From Prevotella melaninogenica (lineage in GTDB: Bacteria; Bacteroidota; Bacteroidia; Bacteroidales; Bacteroidaceae), in contig NZ_AP018049.1 of the NCBI RefSeq assembly GCF_003609775.1, positions 1,178,001 to 1,242,000 of the forward strand: a stretch of DNA of 64,000 nt. Reading direction: 5' to 3'. The notes under the pieces are model-generated. The model did no database searches. It saw only the letters and a program-made list of their open reading frames with translations, and was not told where the DNA came from. Both the position numbers and the translations under genes were made by a program. Position 1 is the first letter of the stretch. Each line of letters starts with the position of its first letter. Positions 8,564 to 17,139 of this stretch are shown here, one piece after another.

Positions 8564-11500
8564 TTATGACCGAGAATGTTCAATATCCCGCAACACCATC
8601 ACTCCCTCTCCTACCGTAGCCACATCACTGACTACCATAGAACGCTTGCCATTTCGCTCCTTCAGATTGCAACGGCGGGGATGAGAACCGATATAGTTGA
8701 GTACCTTGTCAAAGGCTTCACTCTGATAGTAGACACTGTTTGGATTAGAAACGAACTGCATTTGCATACGTCCCTGCTTGAGAATAATCTTCTCACAACC
8801 CAATCGCTTACCCACACGACGAAGTGCAACAACCTGCATCAATTCCTCACCTTGACGTGGAACAGGACCGAAACGGTCTTGTAGACGCTTACGATAAGCA
8901 TCGAGGTCTTCATCTTTTTCTATATTATCCAGTTCACGATACAGCAGCATACGCTCAGAACTACCCGGCACATAGTTATCAGGGAAGTACATTTCAAGGT
9001 CGCTCTCTACGGCACAATCATCAATGAAGTCATCACCCGTAATCTGCTTTCCTTCATCCATCTCCTCTTCAAACAAATCTTGGAACTCATCATTTTTCAG
9101 TTCCATCACCGCCTGATTGAGAATTTTCTGATAGGTCTCATATCCTAAATCCTCCATAAAACCACTCTGCTCAGAGCCTAAGAGATTACCAGCACCACGG
9201 ATATCGAGGTCCTGCATCGCAAGATTAAATCCACTACCGAGGTCAGAGAAGGTCTCTAAAGCCTCCAAACGACGACGTGCCTCTGGGTTTAATGCTGCCA
9301 AAGGTGGAGCAAGCAGATAGCAGAAGGCTTTTTTGTTGGAACGTCCTACACGCCCACGCATCTGATGCAAGTCGGAGAGTCCGAAACGATGGGCATCGTT
9401 GATGATGATTGTGTTAGCGTTAGAAATATCAATACCATTCTCAACAATCGTAGTTGAAAGCAGTACATCATAGTCATAGTTCATAAAGCCCATCACTATC
9501 TCCTCCAACTCCTCAGGCTTCATCTGCCCGTGTCCAATAGCAATACGACAGTCAGGCACGTACTTCTTGATAAGCTTTGCTATCTCAGGAAGGTTACTAA
9601 TGCGATCGTTAACGAAATAAACCTGTCCGTTACGGCTCATCTCAAAGTTAATAGCATCTGCTATCACTTCATGTGAAAAAGAAGCTATCTCGGTCTGAAT
9701 AGGATAACGGTTAGGTGGCGGTGTACGCATAATACTCATGTCACGTGCACCCATCAGTGAGAACTGTAGCGTACGTGGGATAGGCGTTGCAGACATTGTC
9801 AGCGTGTCAACATTTGTTTTCAACTGGCGAAGTTTCTCCTTTGTAGACACACCGAACTTCTGTTCTTCGTCAATGATGAGCAACCCGAGGTCATTCCACT
9901 TCACTGACTTACCAATCAACTTATGCGTACCAACAAGAATATCTATCTTTCCTTCTGCCAAATCCTCCAACACCTGTTTTGTTTGTTTAGCACTACGAGC
10001 ACGTGAGAGGTAGTCAACACGCACTGGCATATCCTTCAATCGCTTCTTAAAAGTCTGGTAATGCTGGAAAGCTAATACAGTTGTTGGCACAAGCACAGCT
10101 ACCTGCTTATTATCCACAGCAGCCTTGAAAGCAGCACGGATAGCCACCTCGGTCTTACCGAAACCCACGTCACCACAAACAAGACGGTCCATTGGTCGAG
10201 CACTTTCCATGTCCTGTTTGAGTTCTTGTGTAGCCTTCAACTGATCGGGTGTGTCTTCATAAAGGAATGAAGCCTCTAATTCGTGCTGCATAAACGTGTC
10301 TGGAGAAAAGGCAAATCCCTTTTCACGACGTCGCTTAGCATAGAGTTTAATGAGGTCACGTGCAATATCCTTAATACGCTTCTTCGCCCTTTCTTTCAAG
10401 CGATCCCAAGCACCCGAACCGAGAACAGACAATCGTGGTGGTTCACCACTATCACCACGACGATACTTACTAATCTTATAAAGCGAGTGAATAGATACGT
10501 CTACAATGTCATTATGCTGATAAACAAGACGTATCATCTCCTGATAAGAGTCGCCAGCAGGTACACGAACCAGACCGGCAAACTTACCTATTCCAAAGTC
10601 TACGTGCACTAAGAAGTCACCTGGTTCCATCTCCTGCAACTCTTTCATTGTCAAAGCCATCTTACCTTGACGAGCCTTGTCAGACTTGAGGTTGTACTTA
10701 TGGAAACGGTCAAAAATCTGATGATCGGTAAAGAAACATACTTTCAGCGTACTATCAACAAAACCTTCATGGAGTGTTCGGTTGACTGGTGTAAACGGAA
10801 GAGCTCCCACAGTCGCATCCCCACCCTCTCCAGACAGATCGGCTACGGACAGATTCTCTGAGTCAGGTGACACACTTGTCTCTGACAATGAGTCGAAGAT
10901 ATCCCTAAGACGTACAGTCTGTTTCTCACTATCAGCAAAGATATAAAGCTTATAACCTTGTAGAAGATAGTCACGAAGGGTCTTAGACAGTAAGTCAAAG
11001 TTCTTGTGAAAGAGAGGTTGCGGTGATGTACTAAAAGTAATCGTAGCCCGTGAACCATCTTTCTTCTTTGCTAAATCGGAACTGGATTGATTAATACCAA
11101 ACTCTATTCGACGGAAGTCAAGCGCATCTTTCATCCAACGTGAGGCTGGCACAAGTTGTCCTTCCTTACGGAAAGCCACTTCCAACTCACGCTGTTCTAA
11201 CTCCGTCTTTCCCTCTAACTTCTCTGTCAAAGCCTGATTAGCAAAGCCCTCTTGATAGATATTATCTATCGTATCACGGACATAAAGGAAGTCCTTGAAT
11301 GCCAACACGGCATCTTCTGGTAAGAACTGAAGGAATGGAACCTTCTCTTCTGACATCGTTGTCAGTTCTGGAACAATCTCAACACGTGTTAACTTCTCTG
11401 TAGACAGCTGCGTCTCCACTTCAAAGTTACGAATGGTTTCTATATCATCACCGAAGAAGTCGATACGGAAAGGGAGTTCGTTTGAGAAGGAATAGACGTC

Positions 11501-12094
11501 TATAATACTACCACGCACAGCAAACTGACCCGGTTCATAGACATAATCAGTCTCTGTAAAACCAAAAGAACGTAAGGTTTTCTCTACCTCCACAATATCA
11601 ATATGCTGGTCAACAGTCAATGTCAAACGCCGTTCATCCAATTGCTTTTTTGACACAACAAGTTCTGAAAGGGCTGATGGTTCAGTGACAATATAAAGTG
11701 GTAGAGCGTTGTCAGCATCCGAAGCAAATGCTGAGAGACGTGTCAGCACCTCTGTACGCAAGATTTCATTACCCGCATCACGCTGTCCATATTTCACTGC
11801 ACGACGATAAGACGATGGGAAAAACAGCACTTCCGCCACCTTCCCTTCACCGTCAGCAGGCATAGCAATCGTCTTAAGGTCATTGTAGAAATAACCCGCC
11901 TCATCATTGTCATTCAACACGAAAACAGTCGTAGTCTTCCATCGTTCAGCTATTGATGCAAAGAACATCGGAGCAGCTGAAGCCACGAGTCCTTGCAGAA
12001 AAACAGTTCTTATCGACTTATCTTTCTGTATCTTCTGTATCGCTCCTGCCTGTGGCAGCATAGCGTATAGTTTCTGTATGTCTTGTATCTTCAT
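8564..12094 (-). CDS. mfd: Transcription-repair coupling factor
   Basis: The 1176-aa DNA translocase removes RNA polymerase stalled at lesions and recruits UvrA for nucleotide excision repair. The order is typical: UvrB-like N-terminal part, then the RNAP-interaction region with LVHVDFGIGKFAGL, then helicase motifs. These are Walker A GDVGFGKTEVA (about residue 640), IIDEEQKFGV (about 740), SATPIPRT and HQMRGRVGRS. A C-terminal TRCF domain follows. Full length suggests an intact gene. The start MKIQDIQ fits a -7 box 19 nt upstream. It is monocistronic and divergent from ssrA. Confidence 0.95.
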   Translation of the reverse strand: MKIQDIQKLYAMLPQAGAIQKIQKDKSIRTVFLQGLVASAAPMFFASIAERWKTTTVFVLNDNDEAGYFYNDLKTIAMPADGEGKVAEVLFFPSSYRRAVKYGQRDAGNEILRTEVLTRLSAFASDADNALPLYIVTEPSALSELVVSKKQLDERRLTLTVDQHIDIVEVEKTLRSFGFTETDYVYEPGQFAVRGSIIDVYSFSNELPFRIDFFGDDIETIRNFEVETQLSTEKLTRVEIVPELTTMSEEKVPFLQFLPEDAVLAFKDFLYVRDTIDNIYQEGFANQALTEKLEGKTELEQRELEVAFRKEGQLVPASRWMKDALDFRRIEFGINQSSSDLAKKKDGSRATITFSTSPQPLFHKNFDLLSKTLRDYLLQGYKLYIFADSEKQTVRLRDIFDSLSETSVSPDSENLSVADLSGEGGDATVGALPFTPVNRTLHEGFVDSTLKVCFFTDHQIFDRFHKYNLKSDKARQGKMALTMKELQEMEPGDFLVHVDFGIGKFAGLVRVPAGDSYQEMIRLVYQHNDIVDVSIHSLYKISKYRRGDSGEPPRLSVLGSGAWDRLKERAKKRIKDIARDLIKLYAKRRREKGFAFSPDTFMQHELEASFLYEDTPDQLKATQELKQDMESARPMDRLVCGDVGFGKTEVAIRAAFKAAVDNKQVAVLVPTTVLAFQHYQTFKKRLKDMPVRVDYLSRARSAKQTKQVLEDLAEGKIDILVGTHKLIGKSVKWNDLGLLIIDEEQKFGVSTKEKLRQLKTNVDTLTMSATPIPRTLQFSLMGARDMSIMRTPPPNRYPIQTEIASFSHEVIADAINFEMSRNGQVYFVNDRISNLPEIAKLIKKYVPDCRIAIGHGQMKPEELEEIVMGFMNYDYDVLLSTTIVENGIDISNANTIIINDAHRFGLSDLHQMRGRVGRSNKKAFCYLLAPPLAALNPEARRRLEALETFSDLGSGFNLAMQDLDIRGAGNLLGSEQSGFMEDLGYETYQKILNQAVMELKNDEFQDLFEEEMDEGKQITGDDFIDDCAVESDLEMYFPDNYVPGSSERMLLYRELDNIEKDEDLDAYRKRLQDRFGPVPRQGEELMQVVALRRVGKRLGCEKIILKQGRMQMQFVSNPNSVYYQSEAFDKVLNYIGSHPRRCNLKERNGKRSMVVSDVATVGEGVMVLRDIEHSRS

Positions 12095-12113
12095 CGCAAA
12101 TGCGTTGTGCTTG

Positions 12114-12121
12114 CAAAGTTA
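12114..12121 (-). promoter_or_regulatory. -7 box of the mfd promoter
   Basis: A minus-strand TAACTTTG is followed by GC and a short leader to the mfd ATG at 12094. No clear -33 box was assigned. Confidence 0.5.
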
Positions 12122-12180
12122 CAACAAATTTCAGAGAGAGGGCAATTATCTATAAAATTAAGCAGAAAAGTACTTAAAGA

Positions 12181-12212
12181 TTTGGTAGTTTCATGAACTC
12201 TCCTTATATTTG
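12181..12212 (+). promoter_or_regulatory. Promoter for ssrA
   Basis: A -7 box TATATTTG (12205-12212) has TTTG (12181-12184) 20 nt upstream. The predicted start is about 85 nt before the mature tmRNA, so a 5' leader would be removed by processing. Confidence 0.6.
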
Positions 12213-12304
12213 CAGTCTGATTCAGTGGAAACAGAAGAGGATATAATAGGAAAACAAGGATGATTAATGTCTACTTAAACCTATAAAAATCCTCATAGTA
12301 CTAT

Positions 12305-12702
12305 GGGCTTGTTTGGATTTGACGGCAAGACGAGATGGTACGTAAGCACGCGGAGCATCGTTGACTGGCTCCTAAATCTCAGTTATCGAAAAATTAATTG
12401 GCGAAAACAATTACGCTCTCGCTGCCTAACCGAAGTACAGTAGGTTACTGGCTTTATCCAGCTATTAGATAGCTGGACGAGACATCGCTCCGAGGATGTT
12501 GTTCCGAATCCAGAGAGTAAGCGATGCAGGTTCAATCGGAAATAGTCAGTGTATGCCTCGATGCACTGATGAAGATTTAGAGGATAAGATGTCGGTTGGT
12601 GGTCCAGGTCTTGCCGACATACGAAAATCAAAGGCTGGAATAAACGTGTAGAAAGCGTATGGTTTCCTTGTGCGGACGTGGGTTCGACTCCCACCAGGTC
12701 CA
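12305..12702 (+). ncRNA. ssrA: Transfer-messenger RNA
   Basis: tmRNA rescues stalled ribosomes and tags the nascent chain for proteolysis. The 5' end GGGCTTG pairs with CAGGTCC (12695-12701) as the acceptor stem, and the T-arm GTGGGTTCGACTCCCAC is just before it. The tag frame at 12400-12429 reads GGC-GAA-AAC-AAT-TAC-GCT-CTC-GCT-GCC-TAA, giving GENNYALAA. The 3' CCA is not fully encoded (CAC follows). Several pseudoknot-like hairpins fill the remainder, as in one-piece tmRNAs. A frame open on the opposite strand over this gene is spurious. Confidence 0.95.
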
Positions 12703-12735
12703 CTTTTTAATCCTAAAAAGGATTATCTAAAACAA

Positions 12736-12776
12736 AAAGGCAGTATCAAATTAAGTTTTGATGCTGCCTTTTTTTT
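12736..12776 (+). terminator. Intrinsic terminator of ssrA
   Basis: AAAGGCAGTATCAAA pairs with TTTGATGCTGCCTTT over 15 positions with one mismatch, and a run of eight or more T follows. Confidence 0.85.
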
Positions 12777-12871
12777 ATTTATCATCATTGAACTAATCTA
12801 TGAATCTTCCAAGAAGTGAAATAATCTAACCTACTTAAACAAAGAGAAGTTATTACTTCTATTATCACAAT

Positions 12872-12983
12872 AAGTTTAATTTCGTTTTACTGTCACTTTT
12901 AACATTTCTCATAACAGCATTGTTTATCAACGCATTAACCTGTCACTTTGAGTGACAACAATGACAGGAAAATTTGTTTTCAA
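12872..12983 (-). repeat. TGACAG-ended dispersed repeat, copy B
   Basis: Inverted relative to copies A and C. It begins AGTTTAATTTCGTTTTACTG, continues TCACTTTTAACATTTCTCAT and ends ACAATGACAGGAAAATTTG. The first 40 bases match the reverse complement of the right end of the copy at 16098-16222. Confidence 0.7.
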
Positions 12984-13055
12984 GTAATGTCTCCTTCGAG
13001 ACAATGCCCAAGTCTAATCCATTTCCACCCTATAATAGACTCTACAAGATGAGGG

Positions 13056-14186
13056 TTATTTATGTGGCAATAATGCTTTCAGATGCTCAAAGTGCCTCAT
13101 CATACTTTGTTTCGTTTGCTCATCACGCTCTACCCGACATGCCGCTTCTAAGTCAGATAAGAAGGGAAGATAGTCAGTCTCAGCAATAAAGCGAGCCGCA
13201 CGTTCTCTTACCGCAGGACTATTGTCAAAGAGTAAGCCTTGCACCCAACGCTTAGCATCCCATGACCGACATGCCTGTAACCAGTCGAGTGCAGCTATCT
13301 TCTCCTTAGGCGAACCGTATAAGAATGTTCTATAATATCCACGTTCCTTTCTCAAATCATCTTTCGTCATGAGAATCTCACGATTGTATAAATCGGGATT
13401 AACGACTCGCTTCGAATATGCTACGACTGGCATGCGTAAGGTCCAACGCACCATGCGTGGTATCATCCACATCATTCCTGGTGTTGCCTCTGGGTGCGAG
13501 ATACTACTAAAGACACGCCCTTTCCCATATTCATTGGCGATAAAGAAAGGACGATTATTCGTCATGTTAGCTGGGGCATTACCCTCTTCATGCACATCGG
13601 TTTCCATTATCGCCATAGTCGTGTAAGGAAGTGGAATATTGTCGCTCTTTACAAGGACAGGACCTTCGTAATACATGACGTATGACTTATCACGCTTAGC
13701 AAGCTCAGGGAATAGTTTTTTACCTTCTGCCGTGAGGGAGAAGGCTGATATTCCATGTCCACGATTATCATGCTCGATGTCTATTGCCTTTCCACCATTA
13801 ATGTGCATACAGGAATATCCTGGTGTGTCTGTAAAGAGATAGGCACCAGCACAGATACCCACAGCACCTTTTCCTGAACGAATAAAGTTTCTTATTCGCT
13901 CCATGTTTTCCTCTCCCAGATTCATATACTGCGTCGCTCCTTCCCCTCCTGGGATGATGATAGCATCCAAATCCCTCAAAACACCATTCGCAATATCACC
14001 CGTAGTGATAGTTCGGACCGTCATATCAGGATCCAATTGTATGGATGCAATCGTCTCCCAAATACACGTTTGTGCACCGCCATTACCTTGGAAAACACCC
14101 ACACGTACCTTGTTTCCTACTCCCATACTCCATGCACTCAGTCCTACCAAGCACATAGCAATGATGAAAAACGTTTTTCGTAGCAT
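13056..14186 (-). CDS. Secreted BPL_N-type GATase-like protein
   Basis: A 376-aa protein with a cleavable signal peptide (about residues 1-20). It is followed by a class I glutamine-amidotransferase-like fold as in the N-terminal domain of some biotin-protein ligases (BPL_N). GVFQGNGGAQTCIWET, AIIIPGGEGATQYMNL and the nucleophile elbow GAVGICAGAYLF are visible, with Cys in GICAGA. There is no biotin ligase domain. The C-terminal 110 residues are helical with WVQGLLFDNSPAVRERAARF, which looks like HEAT-type repeats. Export argues against a biotin-ligase role; a periplasmic hydrolase or scaffold is possible. The substrate is unknown. It is convergent with ssrA and monocistronic. Confidence 0.8.
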   Translation of the reverse strand: MLRKTFFIIAMCLVGLSAWSMGVGNKVRVGVFQGNGGAQTCIWETIASIQLDPDMTVRTITTGDIANGVLRDLDAIIIPGGEGATQYMNLGEENMERIRNFIRSGKGAVGICAGAYLFTDTPGYSCMHINGGKAIDIEHDNRGHGISAFSLTAEGKKLFPELAKRDKSYVMYYEGPVLVKSDNIPLPYTTMAIMETDVHEEGNAPANMTNNRPFFIANEYGKGRVFSSISHPEATPGMMWMIPRMVRWTLRMPVVAYSKRVVNPDLYNREILMTKDDLRKERGYYRTFLYGSPKEKIAALDWLQACRSWDAKRWVQGLLFDNSPAVRERAARFIAETDYLPFLSDLEAACRVERDEQTKQSMMRHFEHLKALLPHK

Positions 14187-14255
14187 AATTGTTTATGTTA
14201 GTTTGTAATTCTTTTATAGTCAAGTTTGCGTATAGTCAATCTACTATGAACGAAA

Positions 14256-14263
14256 CAAAGATA
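14256..14263 (-). promoter_or_regulatory. -7 box upstream of the BPL_N-type gene
   Basis: A minus-strand TATCTTTG lies within the palindrome AAAGATAGTATTTATCTTT, which also gives a plus-strand copy of the box. No matching -33 box was found. Confidence 0.4.
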
Positions 14264-14398
14264 GTATTTATCTTTGATATTTACATGTAAACAAAAGTGT
14301 TTTAAGTATTTTTAGACTATCGTTTAGTACCTTATTCCACACACTTATAGGTTCCGACAGACCTATCCTACCCTTCCCTACCGAAGTATAAATGCCCA

Positions 14399-14460
14399 AC
14401 ACCATTGGTGCTAATGCTCAGCACATATAGTGCGGAGGGTGAGCACCATTAGTGCGGAGG
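14399..14460. repeat. 22-bp-period CACC-GTGC array, copy 1
   Basis: Three 13-bp palindromes, ACACCATTGGTGC, GCACATATAGTGC and GCACCATTAGTGC, are centred at 14405, 14427 and 14449, exactly 22 bp apart. They are joined by GGAGGGTGA-like spacers. Related arrays lie at 43606-43684, 49131-49190 and 56458-56492. Confidence 0.8.
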
Positions 14461-14568
14461 GCATAAACGACACCAGCAATACCATAAGAATGGGATAAAG
14501 CAGTATAGACATTTACATGGAATGAGCCTTTAACTTACACTCTATTACGTATGTTTATAGAAAATGAT

Positions 14569-14576
14569 TACCTTTG
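14569..14576 (+). promoter_or_regulatory. -7 box of the histidine phosphatase promoter
   Basis: TACCTTTG followed by CA lies 29 nt before the ATG. The -33 box is not obvious. Confidence 0.5.
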
Positions 14577-14605
14577 CACAGTAGTTTAGATCAAATCACA
14601 ACGAT

Positions 14606-15901
14606 ATGAAAAAACAATTTATCTTGCTTTGTGCGTTAGCCTTCTCTGCATCGTTACACGTCACAGCACAATCATTCAGAAAGCAAATCAGTGAGCATCC
14701 TGAACTTTCTGCCAACAATTACCTTGCTTACCCAGCACCTTCTGGTAGGCTAACGCCTGCTCCTTCAGGCTATCTTCCTGTATATCTATCGCATTATGGG
14801 CGACATGGTTCACGCTATCTCATTCATGAGCAACAATATCTCCGTCCTATAGAAACCCTACAGCAAGCTGATTCGGCTGGTGTGTTGACCAATGAGGGAA
14901 AGGACATCTTGAAGAAATTACGCCTCATGTATACAGAGTCTTATAAACGATGGGGAGAGCTGACACCATTAGGAGCACAGCAGCATCAGCAGATTGCACG
15001 AAGAATGTATCGTCGTTTCCCATCTGTATTCCGTGATTCTGTATGGGTGGATGCCAAGTCGACGGATGTTATCCGCTGTATTCTATCCATGGAGAACGAA
15101 CTGCAGGAACTGATTCGACATAACCCTCGGTTGAGAATTAGGCATGATGCGAGCGCACATGACATGTATTTTATGAAGCAACCAGACAAGAAACTCTCTC
15201 GTCAAAGGGATAGCAGTGCTGTAAAGAATACGATTGACGAGTGGGGTAAACGCAATATTGATACCAAACCGTTGATGGCTCGTCTCTTTAAGGATAAGGA
15301 TTACGTGACAAAGAAGGTGGATGCAGGACAGCTTACTTTCGACCTTTTCAGTTTGGCAAGTATTATTCAGAACTCTGAGATACGCCATTCGCTCTCGCTA
15401 TACAACCTCTTTACGACTGATGAGTTGTATCAACTATGGCAGAGGAGCAATGCTTGGTGGTACTTACGTTATGCCAGTGCACCACAAAGCGGAGGTAATC
15501 AACCCTTCTCACAGCGTAATCTCTTGCGTAAGATTATCACAGATGCTGATTCTTGTCTTGCCCTCCCTCATCCAGGCGCAAACCTTCGTTTCGGTCATGA
15601 CACGATGGTTATGCCATTGACGTGCCTACTGAATCTTAATAACAATGACATCAAGGTTTCAGATATAGACAGTCTTACCCTAAAGGGTTGGAGTTCTACA
15701 CGCATTGTCCCTATGGCTGCTAACATCCAGTTTGTTTTCTATAAGAATCCGAAGAATCCAAAAGCTGATGTTCTCATGAAGGTTTTACTCAACGAGGAGG
15801 AAGCTACGCTACCCCTTCCAAAGACCTCTACACCATATTACTATCGATGGAGCGACTTTAAGAAGTTCTATCTTTCAAAGCTAAATAGCTATCGTGAATA
15901 A
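14606..15901 (+). CDS. Secreted histidine-type acid phosphatase
   Basis: A 431-aa protein with an N-terminal signal peptide (MKKQFILLCALAFSASLHVT, cleavage near AQS). It belongs to branch 2 of the histidine phosphatases. The catalytic motif is SHYGRHGSRY (phosphohistidine in RHG) and the proton-donor region is FGHDTMVMPL (HD). Family members include acid phosphatases and the inositol polyphosphate phosphatases (MINPP/phytase) known from gut Bacteroidetes, so release of phosphate from phytate-like or other organic phosphates in the periplasm is likely. The exact substrate is inference. It is monocistronic, with its own promoter and two hairpins after the stop. Confidence 0.85.
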   Translation: MKKQFILLCALAFSASLHVTAQSFRKQISEHPELSANNYLAYPAPSGRLTPAPSGYLPVYLSHYGRHGSRYLIHEQQYLRPIETLQQADSAGVLTNEGKDILKKLRLMYTESYKRWGELTPLGAQQHQQIARRMYRRFPSVFRDSVWVDAKSTDVIRCILSMENELQELIRHNPRLRIRHDASAHDMYFMKQPDKKLSRQRDSSAVKNTIDEWGKRNIDTKPLMARLFKDKDYVTKKVDAGQLTFDLFSLASIIQNSEIRHSLSLYNLFTTDELYQLWQRSNAWWYLRYASAPQSGGNQPFSQRNLLRKIITDADSCLALPHPGANLRFGHDTMVMPLTCLLNLNNNDIKVSDIDSLTLKGWSSTRIVPMAANIQFVFYKNPKNPKADVLMKVLLNEEEATLPLPKTSTPYYYRWSDFKKFYLSKLNSYRE

Positions 15902-15945
15902 GAAGCTATGCCATTGGTTGTTATCATAGCTATATTCTCTTCCCC

Positions 15946-15993
15946 CCTAACAAGACGCCCTTCTCGATGTGAGGAGGGCGTCTTGCCGTTAGG
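15946..15993 (+). terminator. Hairpin after the phosphatase gene
   Basis: CCTAAC plus AAGACGCCCT pairs with AGGGCGTCTT plus GTTAGG, with a 3-nt bulge. It lacks a T-run, so it may stabilise the 3' end. Confidence 0.5.
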
Positions 15994-16025
15994 AGATACA
16001 ACTCCTATCATATAGTACAGAAAGC

Positions 16026-16071
16026 AGAAAAGGTTGAACTACCAATGGTTAGTCCAACCTTTTCTATCTAA
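16026..16071. terminator. Second hairpin, probable terminator
   Basis: AGAAAAGGTTGAACTA pairs with TAGTCCAACCTTTTCT (one mismatch), followed by a T-rich stretch. It lies between convergent transcription units. Confidence 0.6.
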
Positions 16072-16097
16072 TTTATTATCGCCTCAAACACTGAAAC

Positions 16098-16222
16098 TAA
16101 GCAAAATCATATTTGCTGTCATTTCTGTCATGCGCTTACGAATTGTAATACACTATAATTTAGATTATTACGACAAATGTTAAATATGACAGCAAACAAA
16201 AATGAAACTAAAATAGGGGTAT
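16098..16222 (+). repeat. TGACAG-ended dispersed repeat, copy C
   Basis: Starts near GCAAAATCATATTTGCTGTC and ends ATATGACAGCAAACAAAAAT plus GAAACTAAAATAGGGG. Same orientation as the copy at 641-755; the two share the ATGTTAAAnATGACAGCAAA right end. Confidence 0.7.
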
Positions 16223-16257
16223 ATAGTGTGTTTTGTTGCGCACTCAATATTGACAAA

Positions 16258-16575
16258 TCACCTTGACTTATCTAAACTAAACAATAGATCACGACCCTGT
16301 ACATCCTTACTTGCAAACAATCGCATGATATTTCGGAAAGGGGTAGGCATGCGCGAGAAATCACTTTCAACACAATCAAAGATAGTACGATTATTTACTT
16401 CGAGCGATGAACACATTTTCCCTTTCCCATAACGATCATAATGCTCACCATCTCTTACCCGTGCTTCAGGGTGTTGACGGATTAGCGTTATGATGCTATC
16501 ATTCGCCTCTTTGGACAATCTAATACGATTGCCCTCCTGGTAATAGATCCGCTTAGTTGTCATAACTATCAGCAT
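16258..16575 (-). CDS. Hypothetical 105-aa protein in the queuosine operon
   Basis: I do not recognise a family. The product is soluble and basic, with no signal peptide. It contains YYQEGNRIRLSKEANDSIIT, a helix-rich start, and RYGKGKMCSSLEVNNRTIFD in the middle. A second Met four codons downstream (start at 16563) is an equally possible start. It is the third gene of the unit yhhQ-queF-this gene, starting 26 bp after queF, so it should be under the same preQ1 riboswitch if transcription continues. That would point to a link with queuosine precursor use, but this is inference from position only. Confidence 0.6.
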   Translation of the reverse strand: MLIVMTTKRIYYQEGNRIRLSKEANDSIITLIRQHPEARVRDGEHYDRYGKGKMCSSLEVNNRTIFDCVESDFSRMPTPFRNIMRLFASKDVQGRDLLFSLDKSR

Positions 16576-16601
16576 TTGTTACGAACAAGGGACATACTTC
16601 T

Positions 16602-17057
16602 TTATTCGTGCGTGATAAATCGTTGCTCGGCTAACTGTTCGTACTTCGTACCCTTACGGCCATAGTTAGCGTATGGATAGATGCTGATACCACCACGTGG
16701 GGTAAAGATTCCAGTAACCTCGATATACTTAGGGTCCATCAACTTGATAAGGTCCTTCATAATTGTATTTACACAATCCTCATGGAAGTCACCGTGGTTA
16801 CGGAAACTAAAAAGATATAGCTTCAAACTCTTACTCTCAACCATTCGTACGTCTGGAATGTATGAAATACGAATCTCTGCAAAGTCTGGTTGACCTGTAA
16901 TAGGACACAAACTCGTAAATTCAGGGCAGTTGAAGCGTACCCAATAGTCATTGTCTGGGTGTTTGTTTACAAATGATTCTAACACCTCTGGCGCATAATC
17001 CATCTTGTATTGGGTCTGTGAACCTAATGACTGTAACCCTTCTTTTTCTCTTTCCAT
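16602..17057 (-). CDS. queF: NADPH-dependent 7-cyano-7-deazaguanine reductase
   Basis: Reduces preQ0 to preQ1 in the synthesis of queuosine, the modified base at position 34 of four tRNAs. The 151-aa protein is the short, unimodular type. The catalytic Cys is in [14 protein letters not shown], the nitrile-reductase signature is [20 protein letters not shown], and [14 protein letters not shown] closes the fold. It lies downstream of a YhhQ-type transporter and a preQ1 riboswitch. No queC, queD or queE is visible, so the transporter may supply preQ0 or preQ1 from outside, or the other genes may be elsewhere. Confidence 0.95.
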   Translation of the reverse strand: MEREKEGLQSLGSQTQYKMDYAPEVLESFVNKHPDNDYWVRFNCPEFTSLCPITGQPDFAEIRISYIPDVRMVESKSLKLYLFSFRNHGDFHEDCVNTIMKDLIKLMDPKYIEVTGIFTPRGGISIYPYANYGRKGTKYEQLAEQRFITHE

Positions 17058-17139
17058 ATTCTTCTTTTTAAAGAAATTAAGCCAATAAGTTTAGTGCCCT
17101 AATGTGCAATAAACCCTATTGGCTTAACTTGTGTTTTAT

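Larger units (their letters stand above)
12703..13055. other. Intergenic region after ssrA
   Basis: It contains the ssrA terminator (12736-12776) and repeat copy B (12872-12983). The remainder, up to the stop of the convergent BPL_N-type gene, shows nothing recognisable. Confidence 0.6.
14187..14605. other. Divergent intergenic region
   Basis: It holds a minus-strand TATCTTTG box (14256-14263) for the BPL_N gene, a three-unit CACC-GTGC array (14399-14460) and the phosphatase -7 box. The rest is unremarkable. Confidence 0.5.
15902..16257. other. Intergenic region with hairpins and a repeat copy
   Basis: It contains two hairpins (15946-15993 and 16026-16071) and repeat copy C (16098-16222). 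No coding sequence is visible. Confidence 0.6.

Noticed and set aside
12383..12703. Open frame on the minus strand across ssrA
   Set aside because: It lies wholly over the tmRNA, whose acceptor stem, tag frame and T-arm are clear.
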